DNA of 64,000 bases from CBDBIK01 sp965206145 (lineage in GTDB: Bacteria > Pseudomonadota > Alphaproteobacteria > TMED109): positions 124,001 through 188,000 of the forward strand of contig CBDBIK010000006.1 of assembly GCA_965206145.1 (NCBI GenBank). Reading direction: 5' to 3'. The translations under genes and the position numbers were made by a program. Under the pieces are notes generated by a model. That model was not told where the DNA came from. It worked only from the letters and a program-made list of their open reading frames with translations, and did no database searches. Position 1 is the first letter of the stretch. Every line of letters begins with the position of its first letter. Positions 8,255 through 17,069 of this stretch are shown here, piece after piece.

Positions 8255-9154
8255 TCAGTTCAGCATGGCACCCATGCGCCCGGCAAGATCCTGAATGAAC
8301 TGCCAGGCGACCCGGCCAGAGCGCGCACCTCGCCCGGCCGCCCATTCGAGTGCCTGGTGCTCAAGGTCGGAATCATCGAGCGAAAGATTGAAGTGGCGGA
8401 CGTATGCTCGGACCATCGTGAGGTATTCCTTTTGTGAGCAGGCGTGAAATCCGAGCCACAGACCGAAACGGTCACTCGTCGAAACTTTTTCCTCGACCGC
8501 TTCGGAAGGATTGATGGCGGTGGAGCGTTCGTTCTCGATCATCGAGCGGGCCATCATGTGTCGGCGGTTGGAAGTGGCGTAGAGGATTGCGTTCCGGGGA
8601 CGGCCTTCGATTCCGCCTTCGAGGATGGTTTTGAGTGATTTGTAGGAAGCGTCCTCAGCGTCGAACGAAAGATCGTCGCAAAAAAGAAGCCATCGCCTCT
8701 TCGTTGCCCGGATTGCCTCGAGGAGTACAGGTAAAGTTTCGATGTCTTCTCGATGGATCTCGATAAGTTCGAGCGGGAGTTTCCGATCCTTGTTGGCGGC
8801 GGCGTGGACCGATTTCACGAGGGAGCTTTTGCCCATGCCACGTGCGCCCCACAGAAGGGCGTTGTTGGCGGGAAACCCGTCGGCGAAGCGCCGGGTGTTG
8901 GCGAGAAGAACATCACGTACCTGATTGATGCCGCAAAGAAGCTCGATCGGGATGCGGCTTATTTCAGCAACCGGGCGAAGGTGTCCTTCTTCGCCGCTCC
9001 ACAGCCACGCGTTGGCAGCACTCTTTTTCTTTGGCACGACCGGCGAGGGCGCAGGAGCCATGCGCTCGAGGGCTGTCGCGATGCGGTCAAGCAGATTGCT
9101 CTTTGAGTCCGAACCGGTGACGGTTTTAGCTTTGTGTTTTTTCTGAACAGCCAT
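8255..9154 (-). CDS. DUF815 family AAA+ ATPase
   Basis: The protein is 299 residues from the ATG at 9154, which has AGAGGA upstream. It contains a Walker A (GARGMGKSS) and a Walker B-like stretch (WLLFCDDLSFD), followed by a sensor-like YATSNRRHMM, matching the DUF815 AAA+ family. Its substrate is unknown. It converges with the NlpD-like gene (6 bases between stops) and diverges from yajC. A longer reading to 9337 would overlap the yajC start and is not supported. Confidence 0.85.
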   Translation of the reverse strand: MAVQKKHKAKTVTGSDSKSNLLDRIATALERMAPAPSPVVPKKKSAANAWLWSGEEGHLRPVAEISRIPIELLCGINQVRDVLLANTRRFADGFPANNALLWGARGMGKSSLVKSVHAAANKDRKLPLELIEIHREDIETLPVLLEAIRATKRRWLLFCDDLSFDAEDASYKSLKTILEGGIEGRPRNAILYATSNRRHMMARSMIENERSTAINPSEAVEEKVSTSDRFGLWLGFHACSQKEYLTMVRAYVRHFNLSLDDSDLEHQALEWAAGRGARSGRVAWQFIQDLAGRMGAMLN

Positions 9155-9335
9155 CGTAGAGTCCTCTGCGCACTTGGGGCTGTCGCTCGTCACCGTGTCT
9201 CGTTCGCTGTCGGGAAGAGTGCGTCGGGATAGGGCACAGGGCGAGTATGGTGGGCGAGTATAGTGAAGGAGGCCTACGCCTTTCCGCTCTTTCGAGCGAG
9301 GGCTATATTGTGGCCTCTTCCGCTGGAGCCTCCGC

Positions 9336-9782
9336 ATGCTTATTTCTCCTGCTTATGCCGCAAATGGCGCGGATGGTGGTGGTTTCCTCATCCAACTTCT
9401 GCCTCTGGTCCTGATTTTTGCAGTCTTCTACTTCCTACTCATCCGCCCTCAGCAGAAACGCATGAAGAGGCACAAGGAGATGGTTGCTACGGTCCGTCGC
9501 GGTGATCGGGTGGTAACCGCGGGTGGTGTCGTGGGCGTTGTATCCAAGGTCGAGGAGCGAGATGTTCTAGTGGAGATCGCTACGAATGTGCGGGTGAAGA
9601 TCATCCGCGACACCCTCTCCGACGTACTCGAGAGGACCGAGCCGCGGGACGAGGGTGGTGCACCTCAGGTGGCTTTGAATCAGTCACGCAATGGCGAGAA
9701 GACCAAGCTGCAGGACGGGGCTGACACGCCCCAGGAAAACAGCGATTCAGGTAGTGCTGATAGCAAGGGGACCGGAGCTTGA
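9336..9782 (+). CDS. yajC: Sec translocon accessory protein YajC
   Basis: YajC is a small subunit of the SecDF-YajC complex that assists protein export. The 148-residue protein has one transmembrane helix (LLPLVLIFAVFYFLLI), then the family motif RPQQKRMKRHKEMV and a KOW-like beta region (GDRVVTAGGVVGVVSKVEE), with a longer polar C-terminal tail than E. coli YajC. The start at 9336 is preceded by GGAG. Its stop overlaps the secD TTG start. Confidence 0.93.
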   Translation: MLISPAYAANGADGGGFLIQLLPLVLIFAVFYFLLIRPQQKRMKRHKEMVATVRRGDRVVTAGGVVGVVSKVEERDVLVEIATNVRVKIIRDTLSDVLERTEPRDEGGAPQVALNQSRNGEKTKLQDGADTPQENSDSGSADSKGTGA

Positions 9783-11341
9783 TCCAGATCCCCCGCTGGC
9801 AAGTGGGGGCAATTCTGGCGGCGTGCGTTTTTGCCGTCGTCTATTCCGCGCCCAATCTTCTTTCCTCACCCGTTCCCTCATGGTTGCCTGAGCCCGTTCG
9901 TCTCGGGCTTGATCTGCAGGGAGGGTCGCATCTCCTACTTCGGGTTGATTCCGACGTGGTGCTCGAGGAGCGTCTTGAGGCCATCCTTGATGAGGTGCGC
10001 CCGAGTTTTCGTGAGGCGGAGATCGGGTATTCGGGAATCGGTGTCCGCAATCTCGTCGCCGGCATGACGCTTTCCGATCTGACCCGGGCAGACGAGGCGA
10101 TCGCAATTGTCGAGGAAGCAGACGAAACGCTTGAGGTGGAAGTGGATTCCAGCGGCAGGCTCTCGATTCGTCTCGAGTCCGACGCCGAGCGGGAGCTTCG
10201 CATTTCAGCGTTGGGCCAGTCGCTCGAGGTGATCCGACGCCGCATCGATGAAACCGGTACAAACGAGCCCACCATTCAGCGCCAGGGAGAGGACCGCATT
10301 CTGGTGCAGCTTCCAGGCGTCGATGATCCCGAACGCATCAAGCGTCTTCTCGGCAAGACTGCGAAAATGAACTTCCGGATGGTGGACGAGACGGCTTCCA
10401 TCACCGAAGCACTCGAAGGGCGCGTGCCACCGGGCTCGGAACTCCTGTATGAGGATGATCCTTTTAGCGATGCCGAAGGGAATCCCATCGTGATCCGGCG
10501 CCGAGTGGGAGTGAGTGGCGATACGCTGGTCAATGCAAGCCCGGCGATGGACCAGAATAACCAGCCGGTGGTGACACTCCGTTTCGATGCGGCAGGCGCG
10601 CGGCGTTTCGGCGATCTCACAACCGAGAACGTCGGAAGACGGTTTGCCATCGTGCTCGACGGACGCGTGATCAGTGCGCCTGTCATTCGGGAACCCATTC
10701 CTGGGGGAACGGGCCAGATCTCCGGCAATTTCACCTTTGAGAGTTCGACGGATCTTGCCCTGTTACTGCGCGCGGGTGCGTTGCCCGCGCCGCTCACAAT
10801 CCTTGAGGAACGAACGGTGGGGCCGAGCCTCGGGCAGGATTCGATCAACGCCGGCACCCTGGCGGGACAGATCGCGCTGTTGCTGGTGGCCGTCTACATG
10901 CTGGCGGTCTATGGAACCTTTGGAATTGCCGCCGTTGTCGCACTCGCGGTCAATGTACTGTTGCTGCTGGGGATCCTCACGTTTCTGGGAGCTACGCTCA
11001 CCTTGCCAGGCATTGCCGGAATTGCGCTCACTATCGGCATGGCGGTGGATGCGAACGTTCTGGTCTTTGAGCGAATACGCGAGGAAACTCGCCGAGGTCG
11101 ATCGCCCGTGACCGCGATCGACACGGGCTATCGTCAGGCCCTCCGGGCTATCGTCGATGCCAACGTGACGACACTGCTGGCTGCGCTGGTACTCTTCCAG
11201 ATGGGATCAGGGCCGGTGCGTGGGTTTGCGGTGACTCTCGGGGTAGGGGTTTTCACGACGATGTTCTGCTCGTTGCTGGTGAGCCGAGGCTTGGTGGTCT
11301 TTTGGCTTTCCCGAGCTCGTCCTCGGGTCCTGCTTGTGTAA
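9779..11341 (+). CDS. secD: Protein translocase subunit SecD
   Basis: SecD uses the proton gradient to pull exported proteins into the periplasm. The 520-residue protein has TM1 at its N terminus, the D1 motif with GLDLQGGSHLLLRV, the P1 region (DETGTNEPTIQRQGEDRI), and the C-terminal RND-type membrane block (ALTIGMAVDANVLVFERIREE). The start is TTG at 9779, overlapping the yajC stop (TTGA). The usual next gene, secF, is absent: the protein ends normally and an acyl-CoA ligase gene follows after 5 bases. Confidence 0.93.
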   Translation: MIQIPRWQVGAILAACVFAVVYSAPNLLSSPVPSWLPEPVRLGLDLQGGSHLLLRVDSDVVLEERLEAILDEVRPSFREAEIGYSGIGVRNLVAGMTLSDLTRADEAIAIVEEADETLEVEVDSSGRLSIRLESDAERELRISALGQSLEVIRRRIDETGTNEPTIQRQGEDRILVQLPGVDDPERIKRLLGKTAKMNFRMVDETASITEALEGRVPPGSELLYEDDPFSDAEGNPIVIRRRVGVSGDTLVNASPAMDQNNQPVVTLRFDAAGARRFGDLTTENVGRRFAIVLDGRVISAPVIREPIPGGTGQISGNFTFESSTDLALLLRAGALPAPLTILEERTVGPSLGQDSINAGTLAGQIALLLVAVYMLAVYGTFGIAAVVALAVNVLLLLGILTFLGATLTLPGIAGIALTIGMAVDANVLVFERIREETRRGRSPVTAIDTGYRQALRAIVDANVTTLLAALVLFQMGSGPVRGFAVTLGVGVFTTMFCSLLVSRGLVVFWLSRARPRVLLV

Positions 11342-11346
11342 CCAAC

Positions 11347-12999
11347 ATGCCTGCGTTGCTTGACCGGGATTTGAAGCAACTCCCGGCAAATCACAAACCT
11401 CTTTCCCCCATCGGCTTTCTCGACCGCGCTGCCCGCGTGTGGCCAGATCGGGTTGCCGTCGTGGACGGGGATAGGAAGATCTCGTGGCGCGGCCTCCGGG
11501 ATCGTTCCCGTCGCCTTGCCTCGGGGCTTCTGGCAAATGGAATTCAGCCTGGTGAGGTGGTTTCAGCCTTGCTTCCCAACGTGCCGGAAATGATCGAGGC
11601 CCACTACGGGGTGCCCATGGCAGGTGCGGTGCTGAATCCTCTCAATACGCGCCTTCATGATCAGGAAATTGCCTTCATCTTGAGCCATTGTGACGCACGC
11701 ACGTTGATTGTCGATGAGAGTCTCGCCGATCTCGCCGCGCGGGCTCTGACGCTGATAAAAAAACCGCCCTGGGTTCTGCTTGTGGGTGGCGAAGGGGCGG
11801 CTGCGGGCCTTGCGAGTGCGATTTCCTACGAAGAGGTGCTGGCGAGGGGGCGCTCCGACTTCGAGAGCCAACACCCCTCCGATGAATGGGATGCAATCGG
11901 TGTTTCCTACACGTCGGGAACGACAGGCAGTCCCAAGGGGGTCGTGTGCGATCACCGGGGAGCGTACCTATCGGCTGTCGGACAGGCACTGGTAACCGGC
12001 ATGAATTCTGAAACCTCCTACCTATGGACCTTGCCGATGTTCCATTGCCATGGCTGGTGCTTCACTTGGGCACTTGCGATCACAGGTGCTCGCCATGTGT
12101 GTCTGCGGGCGGTCGAGGCGGAGGCGGTGTACCGGGCCGTGGCCGAAGAGGGAATCAACATGATGTGCGCAGCACCGGTGATCCTGAACGTTCTTGTGCA
12201 TGCACCCACCTCGGCGGTTCGCGCCTTTGCGCAGAAATGCGACGTGTACACGGGCGGAGCGGCACCATCGGCAGCGGTGATCAAGGGTATGGAAGGGAAG
12301 GGCTTTTCCGTGACCCACCTCTACGGGCTCACGGAATCTTTTGGGCCAGCTTTGGTAGGCGTCCCCCAGGAGGAATGGGAGGAGCTTCCCGAGGTGGAAC
12401 GGGTCCGCATGTTTGCACGGCAGGGAGTGCCCTACCCGACGCTTTCTGATCTGAGCGTTGGAGACCCCGAGACGATGGATCCTGTTCCCGCTGATGGCGA
12501 GACGGTGGGCGAAGTTCTCTTGCGCGGGAACACGGTGATGAAGGGCTACCTTCACAATCCCACGGCAACAGCCGAAGCGTTTCGAGGCGGCTGGTTCCAC
12601 ACCGGTGACCTTGCTGTGGTGCACGCCGATGGCTACGTCGAGGTCCGGGACAGGACCAAGGATCTGATTATCTCCGGTGGAGAGAACATCGCGAGCTTGG
12701 AAGTAGAGAATGTGCTCCACGACCATTCCGGCGTGATGGAGGCGGCGGTGGTCGCCCGCCCGGACGACAAGTGGGGTGAGCGCCCGGTTGCGTTCGTCGT
12801 AGCTTCACCGGGTGGCGAAGCACCTTCTTCCGATGATCTCAGGGCACACTGCCGGAAGCGTTTGGCCGGCTACAAAGTGCCAGATGAGTTTGTTTTCAGC
12901 GATCTGCCCAAGACCTCCACGGGAAAGATCAGAAAATCCGAACTCCGGGAACAGGCCGTGGCGATGCGCCGGAAAGAGGATTCGCCAGCCGCCAGCTGA
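11347..12999 (+). CDS. Acyl-CoA ligase (AMP-forming), possibly DmdB-like
   Basis: This 550-residue AMP-binding enzyme activates a carboxylic acid to its CoA thioester with ATP. It shows the P-loop-like motif SYTSGTTGSPKG, the adenylate motifs GWFHTGDL and VRDRTKDLIISGGENIAS, and the catalytic lysine in KTSTGKIRKSEL. The stretches PMAGAVLNPLNTRL and LWTLPMFHCHGWCF resemble the group that includes methylmercaptopropionyl-CoA ligase (DmdB) and medium-chain ligases. The substrate cannot be fixed from sequence. The start is ATG 11347, just after the secD stop; an upstream TTG inside secD is less likely. Confidence 0.87.
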   Translation: MPALLDRDLKQLPANHKPLSPIGFLDRAARVWPDRVAVVDGDRKISWRGLRDRSRRLASGLLANGIQPGEVVSALLPNVPEMIEAHYGVPMAGAVLNPLNTRLHDQEIAFILSHCDARTLIVDESLADLAARALTLIKKPPWVLLVGGEGAAAGLASAISYEEVLARGRSDFESQHPSDEWDAIGVSYTSGTTGSPKGVVCDHRGAYLSAVGQALVTGMNSETSYLWTLPMFHCHGWCFTWALAITGARHVCLRAVEAEAVYRAVAEEGINMMCAAPVILNVLVHAPTSAVRAFAQKCDVYTGGAAPSAAVIKGMEGKGFSVTHLYGLTESFGPALVGVPQEEWEELPEVERVRMFARQGVPYPTLSDLSVGDPETMDPVPADGETVGEVLLRGNTVMKGYLHNPTATAEAFRGGWFHTGDLAVVHADGYVEVRDRTKDLIISGGENIASLEVENVLHDHSGVMEAAVVARPDDKWGERPVAFVVASPGGEAPSSDDLRAHCRKRLAGYKVPDEFVFSDLPKTSTGKIRKSELREQAVAMRRKEDSPAAS

Positions 13000-13001
13000 C
13001 A

Positions 13002-13964
13002 TCATCTGTGGCGATAACCTTCCTTTTTGAAGGTAATTTTCCTGCCTTCGGGATCTGTCACCAAGACCGCACTACCCGCGGTCATGGTACCGATATGTAC
13101 CAGCGGAGTGTCTGCCGTTTTTGCGGCGGCCATCGCCTTGCCGAGGTTCTTTTGTGCAACGGTGACTAGGAGTTCGTGATCATCGCCTCCTGCCGTGAGA
13201 TTGCTCCACTCGACGGTCTCATCTTCGACCACCTTCCGCGCAGGCTTCGACAGCGGCACTGCATCCCGCTCCACGATGGCACCGGTGCCGGAGGCCTCAC
13301 ACATTTTGCGCAAGTCCGCAATCAGCCCGTCTGAAATATCCATTGCGGCGCTCGCGATCTGCCGGAGTGCCATCCCGAGCTCAATCCTTGGCTCTGGAGT
13401 GAGAAATCGCGAGCGAAACTCTTCTGCATCTTCCTCGGGAAGATCAAGTTCGCCCTTGATGGTGCGAAGGCCGAGGTGTGCATCGCCGATTGTGCCGGAG
13501 ACAAGGATCGCATCACCTTCGCGCGCCCCGTTGCGTCGCAGGGCATCGCGTTCGGTGACCAGACCCATCGCGGTGATGGTGACACTGAGAGGGCCAGGTG
13601 TTGTCAGTGTGTCACCGCCGGCGAGCGCAATGCCAAAGGTCCGTTGTTCTTTTTCCAGACGGCCTGTAAAAGCGGTGAGCCATCTCTCGTCGAGGGTTCG
13701 AGGGAGAGCGAGCACGAGGAGGTAGCACCAGGGTTCCGCTCCCATCGCGGCCAAGTCTGAGAGATTTGTTCGCAGTGCCCGGGAAGCCACGTCACCGGCT
13801 GCCACGCCGGGTGGGAAGTGGATTCCCTCGACCAGTCCGTCGGCGCTCACGACGAAGGAGGCCTTTGCGTCAAGCAGGGCCGCGTCGTCACGCAGCTCGA
13901 GAGCAGAAGGGAATCCCGCCGCGAGCGGGCGCAGCAAGCGCTCGATGAAGGTGAACTCGTCCAC
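13002..13964 (-). CDS. thiL: Thiamine-monophosphate kinase
   Basis: ThiL phosphorylates thiamine monophosphate to thiamine diphosphate. The 320-residue protein has the family N terminus (DEFTFIERLLRPLA), the metal/ATP segments RDDAALLD and VSADGLVEGIHF, TNLSDLAAMGAEP, and AGGDTL. It converges with the acyl-CoA ligase gene (2 bases apart). It is the last gene of the minus-strand riboflavin block but is separated from nusB by 316 bases, which is unusual because the two are commonly adjacent or overlapping. Confidence 0.93.
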   Translation of the reverse strand: MDEFTFIERLLRPLAAGFPSALELRDDAALLDAKASFVVSADGLVEGIHFPPGVAAGDVASRALRTNLSDLAAMGAEPWCYLLVLALPRTLDERWLTAFTGRLEKEQRTFGIALAGGDTLTTPGPLSVTITAMGLVTERDALRRNGAREGDAILVSGTIGDAHLGLRTIKGELDLPEEDAEEFRSRFLTPEPRIELGMALRQIASAAMDISDGLIADLRKMCEASGTGAIVERDAVPLSKPARKVVEDETVEWSNLTAGGDDHELLVTVAQKNLGKAMAAAKTADTPLVHIGTMTAGSAVLVTDPEGRKITFKKEGYRHR

Positions 13965-14280
13965 GCTTACGCTAAGAAAAGGAACTTATGTGTACTTAAG
14001 TAGCCACGTTATGTGGATACCCAATATATCGTATTCACGGTTCACGAGGTCGGCTAACGCTGTTCCTCCCCGTGCAGGTACCCCAGTCTTTAGGGCCAAT
14101 ACGTTGCGGGAAGCACTCACGTCTGCATTTTTTCGTGAGCGCATGTTCGGTGAACTGCTGGGCTACCCGACGAAACGTTTTGCTTAACAAAGAAGGTTCG
14201 GAATAAAAAGAGAATATCTTTTATTTATCCCTGTATATCAATCGGTTTCATAGATTTTGGGCACTTGAATATATAATCCC
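13965..14280 (-). other. AT-rich 316-bp spacer between nusB and thiL
   Basis: The spacer is visibly AT-richer than its neighbours near 14190-14280. It holds an imperfect AT hairpin (AATAAAAAG and CTTTTATT, 14202-14225) and a 52-codon minus-strand frame (14144 to 13986) with no recognised family and no clear ribosome binding site. A plus-strand frame overlaps the thiL start and looks accidental. It may be a decayed insertion or carry a promoter for thiL; nothing firm can be assigned. Confidence 0.4.
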
Positions 14281-14715
14281 TTAAGAAAACTCCGTCTGTC
14301 GGTATTCGCGCGCGAACCGGTCGAGCACTGCGTTGACGAAGGCGGTTTCCCGTTCTTCTACGAATCCCTTCGAAATTCCGAGGTATTCGCTGATCACGAC
14401 ACGCGCTGGCGGCTTTTCACAGCAGGAAATTTCCCACAGGGCGCATCGGAGAAGACAGAGAAGCGTTGTATCGGTGCGTTCCAAGGACCAGCCCTCGGCG
14501 AGAGAGGCACCAATGCGAGAATCGATTTCCTCGCGGTGTTCGCGCACGCCTTCGACTAAGCGGCGAAACAGTTTCCAATCCGCTTTTTTGGAATTGGGGA
14601 TCCGGTATTCCAAAAACTCGTCGATGATCTTCGCGGTTTCGGTGCCGGAGACTGCAACCTGGAAAAGTGCTTGCACGGCGGCAGTGCGCGCCGTGGTGCG
14701 ACGGAATGCGGACAC
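14281..14715 (-). CDS. nusB: Transcription antitermination factor NusB
   Basis: NusB acts with NusE (ribosomal protein S10) in rRNA transcription antitermination. The 144-residue all-helical protein has the family segments RTAAVQALFQVAVSG, the ending of helix alpha-5 with LLRCALWEI, and the C-terminal VVISEYLGISKGFVEERETAFVN split over the conserved region. It follows ribH by 4 bases, the classical ribH-nusB arrangement. Confidence 0.93.
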   Translation of the reverse strand: MSAFRRTTARTAAVQALFQVAVSGTETAKIIDEFLEYRIPNSKKADWKLFRRLVEGVREHREEIDSRIGASLAEGWSLERTDTTLLCLLRCALWEISCCEKPPARVVISEYLGISKGFVEERETAFVNAVLDRFAREYRQTEFS

Positions 14716-14719
14716 GAGC

Positions 14720-15163
14720 TCAGAGTTTCTTCGGGAGGGGAGCCGGGATCATCGCAAGACATGCCCTTGCGGCGTCTGCTCCCTTGTTGCGTCGGGCCGG
14801 GTCGGCCCTCTCTAACGCGTGTTCCATGGTTTCGCAGGTGAGGATCCCGTTGCCGATTGTGAGAAGCTCGCGAACCGATAGGTCCATCAAACCGCGCACA
14901 CTTTCCGTGCAGATGTGGTCGTAGTGGCTGGTCTCACCTCGGATGACGCACCCGAGGGCGATATGCCCGGAGATAAGCTTGTCCTGTTTCGCGGCGTCCG
15001 CGGCGATCCGGGCGATGGTGCCGGGGATTTCGAAGGCACCCGGTACGTGATAGAGCTCGGCGGATATTCCAGCCTCTTCGAGGACGGCACGTGCTCCTGT
15101 TTCGAGCATGTTAGCCACTTCCTCGTAGAAGCGGGCACTCACCACCGTGACGGTGCCGTTCAC
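14720..15163 (-). CDS. ribH: 6,7-dimethyl-8-ribityllumazine synthase
   Basis: RibH condenses 5-amino-6-ribitylaminouracil with 3,4-dihydroxy-2-butanone 4-phosphate to give lumazine, the penultimate step of riboflavin synthesis. The 147-residue protein has VPGAFEIPGTIA, the phosphate-binding GCVIRGETSHYDHI with the catalytic histidine, and GNGILTCET. It overlaps ribBA by 4 bases, so the two enzymes that make and use the butanone phosphate are translationally coupled. Confidence 0.95.
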   Translation of the reverse strand: MNGTVTVVSARFYEEVANMLETGARAVLEEAGISAELYHVPGAFEIPGTIARIAADAAKQDKLISGHIALGCVIRGETSHYDHICTESVRGLMDLSVRELLTIGNGILTCETMEHALERADPARRNKGADAARACLAMIPAPLPKKL

Positions 15164-16293
15164 TGCTCGGCTTCCGGGGGGCGGTGTTCAACGACCCGGA
15201 GATCGAACCCCTCCAGCCCGACGATGGCCTTGCGGGTGCGGGTGAGCAGGATCATTTCCCGCACACCCAAGTCGTGGAGGATCTGGGCACCGATGCCGTA
15301 CTCTCGCAGATCCCAGGACTCGGGCGAATCCAAGGCAAATCTTGAGGAAAGTCCGCCTGCGTCGGGCTCACGAATGAGGACGATGACCCCGTGGCCGATC
15401 CGATCAATGGTGCGCATAGCTCCCCGGAGTGTGTCAGCGCGCTCGCTTGCCGCCTTGTCCACTCCGCCGCCCAGTACGTCGGAAAGGACATCAAGTGCGT
15501 GCACGCGTACCGGCACTGGTTTCTCCGGGTCAATGATTCCTTTGACGAGGGCTAGGTGTTCCACGTCCTGTACGGTGTTGGCGTAGACGTGAAGACGAAA
15601 TGCACCTGCATCGGGCGACACGAAATCGGTTTCCAGTGCCTTGCGGACGATGGGTGCATGGCGGACGCGCCAGGCGATGAGGTCGGCGATCGCGCCGAGA
15701 CGGATCCCGTGGCGTTTCGAGAAGGGGATGAGGCTATCGAGACGGGCCATTGTTCCGTCGTCTTTCATGATTTCGCAGATGACGGCAGCAGGAGCAAGAC
15801 CTGCAAGGCGCGCGTAGTCGACGGCAGCTTCGGTGTGGCCTGCGCGCACGAGCACGCCCCCGTCCCGGGAGTCGAGTGGGAAGACATGTCCTGGTGTGCG
15901 CAGGTCGGCGGCGGTGCTGGCGCTGTCGATGGCGACCTGGATGGTGCGGGCACGATCAGCGGCTGAAATTCCGGTTGTAACGCCATCGCGGGCCTCGATT
16001 GAGAGAGTGAAGGCCGTATCTCTGGGGCCCGGGTTCCGCCGATCGAGAGCGTCAAGGTCAAGTTTTTTCACGCGTTCGGAGGTGAGGGCAAGACAGATAA
16101 GCCCACGTCCATGGGTGGCCATGAAGTTGATGGCATCGGGTGTGGCCATCTGTGCCGGAATGATGAGATCGCCTTCGTTTTCGCGGTCTTCGTCATCCAC
16201 CAGCACGAACATCCGCCCGTTTCGAGCTTCCTCGACGATCTTTTCGACCGAGGCGAACGTGTTCGCACTTTCCGGGTGAGCCGTCGTCGTCAT
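15160..16293 (-). CDS. ribBA: 3,4-dihydroxy-2-butanone 4-phosphate synthase with degenerate GTP cyclohydrolase II domain
   Basis: The N-terminal domain (about residues 10-210) is an intact RibB with VDDEDRENEGDLI, THGRGLICLAL, DGVTTGISAADRA and RAGHTEAAVD, making the four-carbon unit of riboflavin from ribulose 5-phosphate. The C-terminal domain resembles GTP cyclohydrolase II, but the zinc-binding cysteines expected after VRVH are missing (it reads VRVHALDVLSDVLGGGVDKA). GTP cyclohydrolase II activity is therefore unlikely and another RibA should exist elsewhere. Such RibBA proteins with a dead second domain are known in alphaproteobacteria. It overlaps ribE and ribH. Confidence 0.9.
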   Translation of the reverse strand: MTTTAHPESANTFASVEKIVEEARNGRMFVLVDDEDRENEGDLIIPAQMATPDAINFMATHGRGLICLALTSERVKKLDLDALDRRNPGPRDTAFTLSIEARDGVTTGISAADRARTIQVAIDSASTAADLRTPGHVFPLDSRDGGVLVRAGHTEAAVDYARLAGLAPAAVICEIMKDDGTMARLDSLIPFSKRHGIRLGAIADLIAWRVRHAPIVRKALETDFVSPDAGAFRLHVYANTVQDVEHLALVKGIIDPEKPVPVRVHALDVLSDVLGGGVDKAASERADTLRGAMRTIDRIGHGVIVLIREPDAGGLSSRFALDSPESWDLREYGIGAQILHDLGVREMILLTRTRKAIVGLEGFDLRVVEHRPPEAEQ

Positions 16294-16898
16294 CGTCCTT
16301 CTCCGACATCACGACGTTCGAGCGCCTGAGCGACGTATCGGGCGAGCAGGTCGGCTTCGAGATTAACCCGATCACCCTCACGCAGTGCTCCGAGGGTGGT
16401 GTTGTGTGCGGTGTGGGGGATGAGAGCGACGGAGAAACCTTCTCCGTCGAGTGCGTTGACCGTAAGGGAGACCCCGTCAACGGTGATCGATCCCTTGCGA
16501 GCGATGCAGGGGCCGAGCCCATCGGGGAGGGCGATGCGTAAACGTTGCCCTTCGTCGTTCTCATCCAGGCCGAGAATCTCTGCCACGGCATCCACGTGGC
16601 CAGTGACGAGGTGGCCATCCAGGGGATCGCCTGCGCGCAGTGCGTACTCAACGTTGACCCGAAAGTCTTTCGTCCAGATCCCCGCCGTGGTGCAGGTCGC
16701 CGTCTCCGGGGAGACGTCGACGGTGAAACTATTCCCATCACACTCTGTCACCGTGAGGCAAACTCCTGCGCAAGCAACGGAACTTCCCTTCTGCACCTGC
16801 TCGGGGAGCGGGGCTGACGGAGCAATCCGAAGGCGCAATAGCGCACTTGTGTCCGTCCGCTCGACGGCGGCCGTGTCGACGACGATGCCGGTGAACAT
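16290..16898 (-). CDS. ribE: Riboflavin synthase alpha chain
   Basis: This enzyme dismutates two lumazine molecules to riboflavin. The 202-residue protein consists of two similar beta-barrel halves: MFTGIVVDTAAVE, SSVACAGVCLTVTE in the first, and GHVDAVAEI, GSITVDGVSLTVNA in the second. The gene lies 171 bases after ribD and overlaps ribBA by 4 bases. No FMN riboswitch was seen in the leader between ribD and ribE. Confidence 0.93.
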   Translation of the reverse strand: MFTGIVVDTAAVERTDTSALLRLRIAPSAPLPEQVQKGSSVACAGVCLTVTECDGNSFTVDVSPETATCTTAGIWTKDFRVNVEYALRAGDPLDGHLVTGHVDAVAEILGLDENDEGQRLRIALPDGLGPCIARKGSITVDGVSLTVNALDGEGFSVALIPHTAHNTTLGALREGDRVNLEADLLARYVAQALERRDVGEGR

Positions 16899-17069
16899 GC
16901 CTGCCCCTTCAGGATCTGGGGCGCACGAGAGCGGGAGTCCGGATCCGGGGGCTGCTTCGGAAGTGAGAACGAGAAAGGGGCACGGCCTTGCAAGGGGAGA
17001 ATGAAGTCGATGCTTCCATCCGCGGAGATGTCTGAAGTATAGGCGAAGCCTGTGTTTATTTCGGTGTCT

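Noticed and set aside
9238..9263. Short direct repeat GGGCGAGTAT upstream of yajC
   Set aside because: Only two 10-base copies; too short to interpret without comparison.
13945..14187. An 80-codon plus-strand frame over the thiL start
   Set aside because: It overlaps the thiL N terminus antisense, has no ribosome binding site and no recognisable motif.
16899..17069. FMN riboswitch between ribD and ribE
   Set aside because: The conserved FMN-element boxes are not present on the minus strand; I see no structure beyond ordinary spacer.
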